A stretch of DNA of 64,000 nt from Mortierella alpina (Eukaryota; Mortierellomycota; Mortierellomycetes; Mortierellales; Mortierellaceae), in assembly GCA_029449245.1 (NCBI GenBank), contig JANATF010000005.1:2666001-2730000 (forward strand). Reading direction: 5' to 3'. Every line of letters begins with the position of its first letter. The first letter of the stretch is position 1. The notes below the pieces were generated by a model, which ran no database searches, had not been told where the DNA came from, and saw nothing but the letters and a program-made list of their open reading frames with translations. The translations under genes and the position numbers were made by a program. Shown piece by piece: positions 21,614 to 32,279 of the stretch.

Positions 21614-22434
21614 TCACTTGTCCTTGAGGTCCACTCTCCATGTGAGCGTGAGCTTTGCCACGGTCTCAAAAGCTGCGTTTTTTATCAGGACCTCATTGAT
21701 GAGTTCTGTGATCTCCCTGTCCTTTATTGGCTGGATCACGGAGCTGGCAGTCAACAGTCCGCGGGCAACCTTGGTGTACTGTTTTCGAGTCGGCAGATGG
21801 CGACAGAGAGAGAGAGAGAGAAAGAGATGGTTAAATTTCGTGTGGCATTTTAGGCGAGGTGGGGTAGTTTTTGTACAGCCCAGTAGCGCAGATATAGTAT
21901 TACCTCCGCGTTTATGTTGGTAAGGATCGCCCTGTCCTTCTTGCCAAGCAAGGTAAAGACAGCAAGTGCTCCCACAGTCTCTCCAAATGTGATCAACGCT
22001 CCTGCATGCACGCATCGGAAAGGGTTCGAGATCTTTTTGGTCTCCTACAAGGTCGCATCGCAACCAAATAAAAAAAAATTGATCAGCTTCAGTTATAAAA
22101 GGTAGATACCAACCTGGTGGGCAATTGATAGTTGAAAATAGGGATGGCGATTGTAGCAAAGGGCTGCTCTCATTACCTTCATGACACCACACGATTTGCC
22201 CTTTCTGAGCTCCGTGATGCGGTAGTTGATCGACCGGGAGTAAGGGTTCGCAAAGCCGACAACGGTCGAAAAGATCCAGGCTCGGAGGCGGATAGGCAGC
22301 AATCCGACATTGTTGAGTCCATCCCAGATCTGAAGCGGGTCTCTCAAGGAGCCGAGTTTTTTAGCAACGAGCGATACAGCCACGACCAGACCGAGTCCCA
22401 GGCCAGACGCCAATGTCAGATACAAATTGGGCAT
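21614..22434 (-). CDS. Hotdog-fold protein, DUF4442-like (putative thioesterase-type)
   Basis: Minus-strand exons 22434..22177, 22044..21904 and 21778..21614 give 187 aa. The N-terminus has a hydrophobic helix (YLTLASGLGLGLVVAVSLVA), a possible membrane anchor or organelle signal. The conserved block is NPYSRSINYRITELRKGKS, then NPF...VHAGALITFGETVGAL, then LLGKKDRAILTNINAEYTK. This is the pattern of the DUF4442/YiiD-like hotdog family, in which HAGAL corresponds to the helix of hotdog thioesterases. No biochemical role is known for close fungal relatives, so the substrate is unassigned. The gene is convergent with VCX1 (206 bp between stops). A (GTGTAT)n microsatellite lies immediately upstream of the ATG. 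Confidence 0.78.
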
Positions 22435-22450
22435 TGTTTGACGTTGTTGT

Positions 22451-22493
<43 letters not shown>

Positions 22494-23624
22494 GCGTATG
22501 TGTATGTGTGTGAGGGTCGGGTTGAGGTATGCTGTTCCTGGGATGGAGGGCGCGGCTTGAGGAGAAAGAGCTACAAGGTTGAGATTGAACAGAGAGATTC
22601 AATTAGTCGAGAGACGAGGTGATTTCAAAGTCCTGATGAAGGTACATGTCACGGCTCCTGATTCTGTCTTTTCTCCTGCAGGTGAGGTAGGGTCGTGTCC
22701 ATTGACCAGCTCTCTCGCTAGTGTGGTGGCTCCTTCGGATGAATCATCCCGAACAGCCTTACCGAGCACAAAAAAGAACAGGACGATGACGAGGAGCTGG
22801 TGTTGGCTACGTAGTGCAATGATCCAGTCGAGGCAAACAGCAAGACGATGTCGATGACAAAGGAGAGAAACGGGTAGAGCCAAAACGAATCTAGGCTGCC
22901 CTGAATATGCGCAGAGTGAAAATCGATCAGAAACACGTGCAAACGCGTCTCGCTCTTTTTTTTTTTTTCTTTTTTTTTGTCGATGCGAATTGTGTCCTAC
23001 CATCGGAAGGATCTCTCGGCAGTTGATCGGTGCTCTTGTGCTCTTTGTATGAACGGAAACATCCTCTATTGTTATTTGTAATAGCAATTGAACTTATGCA
23101 CGGTGGTCCTCCCATGGCCTCACCAATGCGCGTCACTGTATCCCCGCGTTGGTTCCACAATCGCGATTAAAGGCTGCAGAGAGGCTGCGACTTCATCAAG
23201 TTGGAGGAATATGAAATACTGCATCCTCATGCACCATGACCCCATGGACATGCGTCTTTGAGGCAAATTGCGGCAGAATTGGGTCTAACGCATGGTATTA
23301 TTTTTTTATTCTGAATATGGGGGAAGGGGTATATGGGCAAGGAAAACAGTGGAGAATATTGCTCAAGGAAAGTGACCATAATCTACGTTGAGCATCGAAG
23401 CAAAAAAAGAGAACAGGTGGTGGTAGTGGTGCTATATGCAAACTGCGGTTATACCAGAATTGCTCACTTGGTTCAAAGAAACCGAAACTTCACGCTAGTC
23501 AGGTTTGACGTCAAAAACGTCGTGAGCGGCGGCGCTTGAAGCGGGATGATCTCTTGTCCTTTGTCTCGCACTCAAAAACCCGCAGACGAAAAAAAAACAC
23601 AGCAAAAATTTTACTCCTGTCGCA
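22435..23624. other. Intergenic region with microsatellite
   Basis: Upstream of the hotdog gene and downstream of the secreted-protein gene. It contains the GTGTAT repeat and T-rich tracts near 22955-22980. A hydrophobic minus-strand frame at 22718-22942 has no recognisable family. I support no gene here. Confidence 0.45.
22451..22512. repeat. (GTGTAT)n microsatellite
   Basis: About ten copies of the hexamer, slightly degenerate toward the right end. It lies 17 bp upstream of the hotdog gene's ATG, so it is probably in its 5' UTR or core promoter. Confidence 0.9.
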
Positions 23625-24383
23625 TCAATAAGGTGTTGCAGTGTTAGGGATCGGGTCAAGGACGCCCTGAACAATTCGCACACTGCTCGTGAGGGCTTTG
23701 GGATCAACATCATAGTGCTCCCTGAACCGCTGATAGTACGGACCGCCTTGACAGTCCCTCGCGGCATAAAACGCAAAGGAGTGGTTGGTGGAGCCAACAA
23801 ATGACTCGATGATGAGCGGACTTTCCAAGTTGATACACCCACATCCTTGCACCGTCGCTGCGATCGAACGATACTCTCTCTCTCTAAAAAGCCTGGCAGA
23901 CCCCACCTCAGGCGGGAACGTCGCTGGTAGCGACGGTGCCCGTTCGACTAGGCATTCCCCGGGCGACAGATTGATAACACTAGTGGGGGGACCTCGTCGA
24001 TAAGGAATGACATTGCTGACCTCCGAATCCGCTTGTGCCTGAGAGCTGTTGACTTTGTATTTTGGTGAAGTGGATGGATGGATTTGTTGCGTCTCAACTT
24101 CTATTGCAAGGGCAAGGGTGTCGGTAGTCCTATTACGCGTCGGCTCGCCTTCTTGCTGTGGCAGTCTAACAGACTTGTCCATCGCTGCTTGGATAGTGTG
24201 TCTGGTTGAGAGGATATGAGATTCATCAGTGCAGATGATGGTCGATGGACGATAGGTATCAGAGCCGTGGACTATTGCTGTACATAGAGGTGCTAATGTA
24301 GTTGAGGATGGAGTGGGCCGGGCGGCAGCATGCAGCAGAAAAAGCAAGCACAGGATACAAGCGTGCGCTAGTAGGGACCGCAT
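23625..24383 (-). CDS. Small secreted protein with crystallin-like C-terminus (unassigned)
   Basis: Intronless, 252 aa from ATG 24383. MRSLLAHACILCLLFLLHAA is a clear signal peptide, so the product is probably secreted. The middle is Thr/Ser/Pro rich. The last ~90 residues are more structured: CGCINLESPLIIESF, then SFAFYAARDCQGGPYY, then SSVRIV. The aromatic-(x)n-GG spacing followed by S-V-R-I resembles one beta/gamma-crystallin Greek-key motif, with Cys residues that could pair. That is a suggestion only; no family assignment is secure. A longer in-frame ORF extends upstream, but the signal peptide fixes the start. A TATA box lies ~125 bp upstream. Confidence 0.65.
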   Translation of the reverse strand: MRSLLAHACILCLLFLLHAAARPTPSSTTLAPLCTAIVHGSDTYRPSTIICTDESHILSTRHTIQAAMDKSVRLPQQEGEPTRNRTTDTLALAIEVETQQIHPSTSPKYKVNSSQAQADSEVSNVIPYRRGPPTSVINLSPGECLVERAPSLPATFPPEVGSARLFREREYRSIAATVQGCGCINLESPLIIESFVGSTNHSFAFYAARDCQGGPYYQRFREHYDVDPKALTSSVRIVQGVLDPIPNTATPY

Positions 24384-24810
24384 GGTGTGGTGTGTGGTTG
24401 CAGCCAATATGTGGAGGACGGAAAGAGGAGGAAGGGAAGAGCGAAGAGAGAAGCAGAGGAAATTCGAAGCACAGTGGGCACTGTGAAACATATGACGACG
24501 AATGCATTTTTATACGCGAGGCCATGGTCCATTTTTTTCCAAGCACCAACGCATGTGGACGCTCTTTGTGCAGCATCATCCTGCCACCGCTGAGTGCTAG
24601 TTCAAGTTAGCACAAATGAATGGTGCTGTGCAACTATTTTTATTATTGTGTTGCTTTATAGTAGCTGTCCGTGCCATTGATGTCTCAATGGATGTGGGGT
24701 GTAAGGATGGTTCATAGGGTGGTTCACGTAAGGCTGTTGGTTGGCTGGTATCGACCTGGTTAATGAAAGTTATTCCCTGCTTCTGGTCACTGACTGTGAA
24801 GTTGTATCAT
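24384..24810. other. Promoter of the secreted-protein gene and 3' flank of next gene
   Basis: No gene seen. It contains the TATA-like element noted separately. Confidence 0.5.
24507..24514 (-). promoter_or_regulatory. TATA box of the secreted-protein gene
   Basis: TATAAAAA on the minus strand, about 125 bp upstream of ATG 24383. Confidence 0.5.
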
Positions 24811-26616
24811 TCACCGCACAGTCTCGACATCCATTTCAAAGTCGTCGACCTGTTGGAAGTATCGGATGCGTTCCTTATGCGCCGCCAATTGTTCCGCCGT
24901 CCATCCACTCGACTCCTGCTCGATGATCTTCTCTCCCTCCTTATCCTTGGCCGCTCTCTTGTCCTTGGACTTGTTCGTGTTCGCAGTTGGTACGATACGC
25001 TTTGGAGCAGGAGCCTGAGTCTCGTTCGCCGGCTCTTGTCTCCGTTTCTTGATGCCTCTGTGGTTTGCAACGGCAACGGCCCCTCGACGGCGTCGTACCA
25101 ACACCTCCTCTGACGACGACGACGACTCATTCCCGCTCCCCGACCCCTGTGCGCCTCTAGTGCTGACAGTCCACGAATCTGCACCTACTGGCCTGCGATT
25201 GTTACTGATGGCCTTCTTCCTAGGACGGGGCAGCATGGATTCAAGATACTCGGTTCGCATGATCCTCTTGGCTCTCGCCTGTGCTTTAGCGGATCCGGCT
25301 GAGGGATATCCATAAGAGGCAGGCATTCCAGCTTCCGGCACCTTCATTGGAGAGCTTTCGATGGTAACATTAAAGATGCCAGTGTCATCGTTAGGTGTTC
25401 TGCTTTGTCGATCACCATCGTCGTTCTGAGGAGTGCTGGTATGAATAATGTCCCACTCCCAGTCATTGCGATTCCAGTTATTAATGGCCACGGGTTTGGG
25501 TCGCATGCTCTTGGTCCTCTGCAGTTGGCGCTCCACCTTTGCGAAGCCAAAAGGATCGTCGTCGCCTTCCTCATGTCCGGCATCCATTTCCATGTCCAAT
25601 TCTGTCAGCGATTCCCTGGGTTGATATATAGTATCGCGCTCTGGTGAATGCGCGGGAGAGAGGAGGTCATTGCCGGCCCAAGAGACTCTACTCTTCCGGC
25701 GTGAGGACGATAGTGCCGAGAAGCGTGATGCTATGGGTGATTGTGACACGCGCCATCCTTCCCGAGCATAGTCTAGTCTTGAATCGTCCTCAGAGTCTGT
25801 ATTCGGGTCGGGATTGGGATTTTCCTCCTGAAGCTCGCGTTCCAAGTCCTCAATTGTCCAGTTCGCTTGTAGAGTGCGACGTCGGTAGCGTGAAGCAGAG
25901 GGATTAGAGTCGTAAACCATGAGCCAAGGGCTTCCATAACCCTCCTCCTCCTCATGTTCAAACGAGATTGTCGGAGGTGGTGAAAGCGACATTTGCGAAA
26001 GCGACAATTCCTCCGTATCATTTGTCTGAGTGGCATCCGAAGAGAGAGCTGAGGTTGTTGGGTTGTCCAATGAGTTTTGGCACCATGAATTCGGAGAAGC
26101 GGCCTTGTCCGTGTTGTCTTGAGTTTGCTGGTCCTTTATCGCCCTTTTAGCCATAGACGCTCGCTGAACAATCTCGACGGCTTCAACACGTTGGCGCCGC
26201 GGCTCTTCCACGTCTTCTACGGCATCCTTATCGAGTTCATTGTCGAGAGCTGATGGGATGGCGCTCGCCTTGGTGCTCTCAGCATCACGTCTGGCGGTGG
26301 CGGCATTGCGCCGGGTCCCTCGGGCAGTCAGTGGTGCTTGTTTGATAGGAGCTCTGGGAAGAACAGAATGTTGGATGTCGGCTTCACTTGGACTACCGGG
26401 TGGGTGCTGGTTGTTTTCCGTGCTCAAAGGACCGTGGTCATCCGCCCGCCCGCCATTCTTCTTGGTGCCTGGATTAGCGGATGTAGCTTTGACGCGTGCG
26501 CGTGTTCGTGATCTCAGCGCAGAGCGTGGTTGTGCGGATTGAGGTTGAGAGGGGGTGGTTGTTGAAGGGGCAGTCGGGGCTGCGGATTTGGTGTGCCTCT
26601 GTCTTGTCGATACCAT
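24811..26616 (-). CDS. Disordered nuclear protein, sororin-like candidate
   Basis: Intronless, 601 aa, rich in Ser, Arg, Asp and Glu, with many basic clusters and SP/TP sites (SPAHSPER, SQSPIAS) that suggest phosphorylation by cell-cycle kinases. There is no signal peptide or membrane segment. Three small conserved-looking islands stand out: an FGF motif inside DDDPFGFAKVERQL (F356-F358), EYLESMLPRPRKK (456-468), and a C-terminal block beginning SGWTAEQ (W572) and ending DDFEMDVETV. In known biology animal sororin uses an FGF motif to compete with Wapl for Pds5 and ends with a domain that has a Trp and a final F-D-L-L-V-E. The order and spacing here are similar, so a cohesin-protection role is proposed but not shown. 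It could equally be an unrelated nuclear protein. Confidence 0.6.
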   Translation of the reverse strand: MVSTRQRHTKSAAPTAPSTTTPSQPQSAQPRSALRSRTRARVKATSANPGTKKNGGRADDHGPLSTENNQHPPGSPSEADIQHSVLPRAPIKQAPLTARGTRRNAATARRDAESTKASAIPSALDNELDKDAVEDVEEPRRQRVEAVEIVQRASMAKRAIKDQQTQDNTDKAASPNSWCQNSLDNPTTSALSSDATQTNDTEELSLSQMSLSPPPTISFEHEEEEGYGSPWLMVYDSNPSASRYRRRTLQANWTIEDLERELQEENPNPDPNTDSEDDSRLDYAREGWRVSQSPIASRFSALSSSRRKSRVSWAGNDLLSPAHSPERDTIYQPRESLTELDMEMDAGHEEGDDDPFGFAKVERQLQRTKSMRPKPVAINNWNRNDWEWDIIHTSTPQNDDGDRQSRTPNDDTGIFNVTIESSPMKVPEAGMPASYGYPSAGSAKAQARAKRIMRTEYLESMLPRPRKKAISNNRRPVGADSWTVSTRGAQGSGSGNESSSSSEEVLVRRRRGAVAVANHRGIKKRRQEPANETQAPAPKRIVPTANTNKSKDKRAAKDKEGEKIIEQESSGWTAEQLAAHKERIRYFQQVDDFEMDVETVR

Positions 26617-26855
26617 GAGGACCCTGCTGTCGAATTGACGCTGTGCGCGGATGAGGGGGAAGAGGAAGAATTGTTTGTTGATGGTGGCAAGAGCTGGCTG
26701 ACATAAAAACGGCGGGAACCCAAAAAAAAAACGCCCCGGCCAAACACGTCACGTTCAAGGCCGTGTCCTCTACCCTGGGATCTGGTCATGAAGACAAATA
26801 CATGAGGTATATGGATGCTAAATATCGTCTATGTTGTGGATGATGAGCTCATAGC

Positions 26856-29800
26856 TTAAAAGTAGGGCGATGCTGGATGCATCCAGTCCGACCCGCTGTC
26901 CTTTGACTCTGGCATGGCCGCCTCGTTGGTCGAGGCACCCTTCTTGCGCTTGACTGTGAACGTCGGCGTGATCCATACATCATAGTCCGCCGGGTCGTCA
27001 ATATCGCCCATGATCCGCAGTGCTCGCAGACGAAGCCTGTACCTGCCGTCCGGAGCCATCATCTTCTCAGAGCCCGGATTCTTGCTGTGGGCATCTTTCA
27101 GTAGGTGCTGATTCCTGGACTTTTTGTCATGTTTGACCTTGGACTTCCTCGTCCCAGTCTCGACCTCTTCTGGGTAGTCGCTTGCAGACAGATCCCGCTG
27201 GACCATCTGTGACCCATGGCCCAGCTCTCTATCATCAACAGCTGCGCGACCGTCCTCACCACCATTCTCAGTCGTTGCTCGCATACCATAGATTAGATCC
27301 ATTCCTGGCTCGCGATGGATGATTTCACGGCTGCCTTTGACGTCCACGTTATGAGCTCTGTCGGGGCCGTGACCTTCAGAATGATCCAGAGTTCCATCCC
27401 ATTGCACTGCGGTAACAATAGAATCCACCAGTGACCGAGGCACATAGTCGTTCGAAGCCACCCTTCCTATCACTTCATAGCTCCCTTCCAAGGCTGATCC
27501 GTCCATGTCTTGAGTCTCTGACAAAGTGTCCTCGGCATCCAGCCCACTGATGAGATCCAGAATTAGGTAGCGCGTCGGATTCGCAACGCAAAACGACAGG
27601 ATAGGAACGTCTTTCCCATGCAGCGAATATACGAAATCTGTCTTGTTCGCCATTCCGCCCAGGACTTGGCACAGCATCGTCTGGTTGTTTGCCTCCGCCT
27701 CCCTCTCTGTCGGACGTAGGAATATGGGCAGCGATCTCATCGTGCCGGCCACGCCTGCATAGGGCACATGAATCGCGTCCGAATATGATACCATGGAGTT
27801 TGAACTCTCTGATGAGACGGCGCGGATGATAATGTACCCCGAGTAGATCCAATGCTGGTCTTGAGGCACATTATCAGGCGGTAAGATGGATAGGGCCACT
27901 CGACGACTTTCACCCGCAGACACATAAATCTTTTCGGGTGGAAAGTGAACTCTTGCACTTGCTCTGGAAAACATGACATTGTCCTTGTCCTTCTCGGTCG
28001 GCTTCGTTACATTATACATGTTCATGTTCTGGGTCTTGACCTGATTAGTTTCGATCGCCAGCTCGTGAATGGATTCGGCAGGAAGATGCGATAGCTCGTA
28101 CAGGATCCCCATGGGTCCATTATTGGAAATTGTAATCATTTGAGGGTTCTCAGTAGTCCTGAACTCTGTGTCGTTGAGCTCCAGCGCCGGCGGAGTGATT
28201 AGAGTCATTGTTATGGGTGCTACCGAGTTGCCATGTTCCTTAATATTAGATACTGCAGATCCTGACTTCATTCCATATTGTAGACTTGTCAACGCACGGA
28301 AGATGTTGATCATTCCAGACCCTTGCTTTGCCACAGAATCGATCATAGCACCATGTTCTACTGGAACAGGTTCCCCTGGCACAAGGTCGTCTGCAGTGGT
28401 TGGAATGGTAGCTGCGGCCAACACTTCAAACGGAGCATGGTTCCGGAACACGTAAGCTGGCTCTGCCGTGTTCTTGAAAGCTCTATAGATACGTTCGATC
28501 TGCGGCCACTTGAATCTACCACGACCGCCTATGATCTTCCTAGTGTGCTCCAGTGCCAGTGCCAACGCTCCAGCAACATGAGGGCTGGCCATTGAGGTGC
28601 CTGAAAGGGTCATGTAGCTCCCATTCTTAACTAGCCTATATTCAACGATGAGAGACGGAAGGATAGTGATTAGGTAGTGAACTGTATTCAGGTGCAATAG
28701 CCATTCTATGCCTGATCATCCATGCGTCAGCAGTGGCTTTACCAGGTGGAGTAAATGTTCTCTCCAGGTGCGCCAATATCCTGGACAACAGGCCGTTATG
28801 CATGAGCAAAGCGAATGATGGCATGTGTGTGTGAGTGTGAGTGTGTTTGTGAGTGTGTGTGTGTGTGTGTGTGTGAGAGAGTGAGTGTGTATGAGAGAGA
28901 GAGAGAGAGAGAGAGAGGGCAGAGAGAGAGAGGCAGAGAGAGAGAGAGGCAGAGAGAGAGAGAGAGAGGCAGAGAGAGAGAGAGAGGCAGAGAGAGAGAG
29001 GCAGAGAGAGAGAGAGAGGCAGAGAGAGAGAGAGGTAGAGAGAGAAGTGGAGGGCAATAGAAAAGTTAGAATCGAAGATCATTTTTGTTCAGTTTCTGGC
29101 GCTTGACAACCCCGTACTTACAGGCTTAATATGAAGCTCGTTGTCAAGCCCGTAAGAGCTGAACAGTGAGCTTGACCCTCCAGCAGGGTTGATAAAGGGC
29201 GCGGGAGTAGCGCTAAAAGTGGTCATGACATCGTCCGTCAAGCCCGCAGTCTTTGCGCTCTTCGTGTTGCTGTGTAGTGATTGAAACAACGCCGTGCCCT
29301 CCGAGAATGAGAGACTACCGGACGCGATGTGGACCGACTCAAGGGATGCTGTCAGCGATCCTGGGATGTTGTTGACAAACAGGATCCCTGCTGCGCCCCT
29401 ATCCAGTGCATTCTTGGCCTATTCAAGAAGTTAGATGAACTCTAATCATGTCAGCCTGCAACTTTGAGGCTGGATGCTGTTGACCGAAGAGGCTGAAGGA
29501 TATGGATCTTTGGATGGATCTTACTTTTATGGAGAAAAAACAGTTGCCACGGAGGACAAGCACGACTTTTCCTGAGAGATCCTCCTTGTATGGTTCACAA
29601 CCTTGTCCCAAGGCCGTCCCGTTGATGGTAGCAACCAACGGTAGCGCCTTGTTGAGGCCTGGTACAGCATCCGACTTTGCATATACTATATAGTAAGTGT
29701 GGTACATCCACTGGTCAACGCGCATTTCCTGACTCGTGCTTCAGACACTCACAGTGTTCAAATCTGACTTACAAATGCGTTCACCAGGCGACAGAGATGT

Positions 29801-31493
29801 CGAAAAGTACGAAAGCAGAACTCTGGTGTTGATGAAAGAAGCCACACTCAAGACTGACGGTCCTTCGGCGACATAATTGGCGCTGAATAACCCCTGAGTG
29901 TTCTCGTTTCCGTGCGACACCGCCACTGACACCCCATGAGACCTGAGCTGGCCGATCGCGCGTGAAACAGGGTTGTGAGGCCAGCCGTTGGGTTCCCCGA
30001 TCGAGAGATTGATAACATCCATGCCATCCATCACCGCTCGCTCCAATGCGGCAAGGATCACGTCGTCATTGCTGCTGCCACTACAACCGAGAACTCTGTA
30101 TGCACCAAGAGTGACTAAAAGAATTGCAAACTTTTGTCAGATCTGGTATTTCGAGCATGTCGTCGCACTGCCTTGCATTGCATACATGTTGCTGTCGTTT
30201 TACCTTGCGGTGCGATGCCTAGCACAACATCGTCCGAAGCACCAATAATTCCTGCTACGTGCGTCCCATGTCCTGCGCAGTCCAATGGATCACTTCCAGG
30301 TACAGGTGCGTTCTTGCCAGTGTAAAGATCTCCGACAAAGTCCCATCCATATGCGACTTTGCAGCCTTTTCCAAAGCAGCCTCCCAAGGCTGGGTGCTAT
30401 AATCCATCGAGAAAGACAGAAGAGGCCTTGTTAGCAGAGTATCGATGCACGCTATTGTCTTTCGTGTATCAGTGACGGCAGCTTACTCTGTAGTCAACTC
30501 CCGTATCTTATTTTTATAGTGATGAAAAGGATGGAAAGGTGAATGTTAGTCTTGGTAAAGCCAATTAAACAGCCTCCAAGAATGCCCGAGTCGTAGCATA
30601 TTTACCAATCACCCCAACCTTGATGTTCTTGCCAGTGAGACTCAACTCTGAGTGCGCTCTAGTCGCCCCTGTCATGTTTAACCTGTATGGCGTGAGTGCA
30701 AGATGTCAGCAACCTGGTGGATCGAGGCCTCCATCAAAAATAAAAGCGATGGGCTAGTCTGGAGTCTGTGCCGATGAACCACTTACGCGCTTTTAACAAG
30801 AGCGTTCTGTGTAGGCCGCACTCGCTCAGGTGGGGAAACAATCGTCTAATCGGTTGATAGTCTGCGTTAACACCATGGCTTCGACTTTTTAAAAAGTCCA
30901 AAAAAAGAACAGCTTGAACAGATCATCTCCTTACGAGTGGTGTAACTGCCGACAGGTCCTGCATAGCCATGAGGTCTCTCAACTCATCCTGATCTTCCAC
31001 CTGAAGAGAGATGCCGTTCAGCAGCATCCCAAACTCGTGGCGGATGCGCACGCTTTTCATGCCGAGGAGCATACGCTTAAAGGTGGCCATTTGTTGAGCG
31101 GCTACGACACTGCCAGGCACGCCAAGGAACTCAAAGAGATAGCCATTTGGGCTACAGAGACAGCGACCAAAGCAAACAACGTTGCGTTCGAAGATGTAGC
31201 AAAGCGTAGTTCAAAGGCCGATGTTAAAAGGCGGGTCGTATAGGAGAGGGACGTAGCATGATCAAAAAGAGAAGCGGGGAGTGTGGACAAAGACCATGTT
31301 CCTTGAGACTTGTACGGGGAGGGACATGAGAAAAAAAGGAGAAAGGGATGGCTGTTGCAATTTACCTGATATTCAGATGGCTGGGCGGAAGACTCAAGAC
31401 ACTGACAGCAGCCAGAGCGGCAGCAACAAGTGTCTGGAACATTAACAAGACAACAACAACCCTTGTCCGATTGAGAGCGCCATGGTGCTTCAT
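26856..31493 (-). CDS. Secreted subtilisin-like serine protease (S8) with PA and Fn3-like domains
   Basis: Eleven minus-strand exons: 31493..31366, 31151..30935, 30845..30787, 30682..30606, 30506..30487, 30396..30204, 30114..29773, 29685..29525, 29418..29122, 28780..28743 and 28635..26856, giving 1,103 aa. The signal peptide is RVVVVLLMFQTLVAAALAAV. An I9-type prodomain (NGYLFEFLGVPG...FGMLLNGISLQV) spans ~43-130. The catalytic triad is D161 (DTGVDYRHP), H210 (GHGTHVAG) and S525 (GTSMASPHVAG), with oxyanion N301. A PA domain (~350-490) is inserted between His and Ser. A long C-terminal part starts with an Fn3-like segment (MITISNNGPMGILYELSH). It is probably an extracellular or cell-wall nutritional protease. 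Oddities are a 20-nt exon 5 and 38-nt exon 10, both holding active-site-proximal conserved sequence. The catalytic Asp codon is split G|AT. The exon 7/8 junction (GERI-LYAKSD) was chosen by frame. Confidence 0.92.
28823..29045. repeat. (GT)n / (GAGA)n microsatellite inside a subtilase intron
   Basis: About 60 bp of GT/GTGA repeats followed by about 160 bp of interrupted GA repeats with regular GGCA interruptions. It fills most of the 341-nt intron between exons 9 and 10 of the protease gene. Confidence 0.9.
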
Positions 31494-32279
31494 ACGAACA
31501 CAAGGCACTGAGGGTGTGGAGAGTTATAAGCGTTCCGCGATCTCAGTCTTGGATAGTGTGATCCTCTTGTAAGAGTCTACGCGCAAAGTCGTTAGAGAAA
31601 TGATATGGAAGGGAGGGGGGAGGCGGTTGTAAGAAGCGCGTGTTTTTCTCCAGGTACGGTACAAGAGAATAAAAGAGTGTGCAAACGAGAGCGAGCTGTG
31701 GAGGCAACTCAAAGATGGTCGAGGTGGCGGGACGAGCGTGAGGCTGATGATTGATGCTGATCTGAAAGAAGAAAAGAAGCCTGGCGGCACTCAGACAAGG
31801 GCGTGAATAAACAGAGGAACGACTCTGCAAAGTTCACGGACGGGGTGCTGATCAAAAGCGCGAGGGGCTAGCGCATCGGGAGCCTGCTAGCGCATCCAAT
31901 AATGGGCATAGACCAAGTTAGGAGGGACGACGAGCGGGGAGAGGGGGGAAAGAAGCGAGGACGGGACGGGGAGGATGCGATCCAGACAAAAGGCATACGC
32001 AGGTGCGGGCAGCTGAGGACAATGGCCAGCAAGGACGCGGGTCAAGGCACCAGGCTGCCAGAATCCACTGTTGCCTCCGCATCGGAGCCGCTGCGTGGTG
32101 CAGGTATATGCGCACCATCCACGGCCCGTGACCACCGGTCGTTCAATACGCCCACTCCGCGCCTGGCGGTCTATTTAAAGCTGTCGAATGTTCACGCCAG
32201 CGCAAAGGCCTCCTGGAAACACGACCATCACTGTAACTATGTCACACTCACTTTTATACAATTTTTGCCTGCCTTAGCT
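31494..32279. other. Promoter of the subtilase gene and 3' flank of the F-box/ankyrin gene
   Basis: 786 bp, purine-rich on the plus strand near 31600-31700. Overlapping ORFs on both strands have no recognisable content. No gene supported. Confidence 0.5.

Noticed and set aside
22718-22942. Hydrophobic minus-strand ORF between the hotdog and secreted-protein genes
   Set aside because: Short, no start context or family, and no consistent spliced model could be built.
28716-29106. Ser/Leu- or Arg/Glu-rich ORFs across the GT/GA microsatellite
   Set aside because: Pure translation of a simple repeat inside a subtilase intron.
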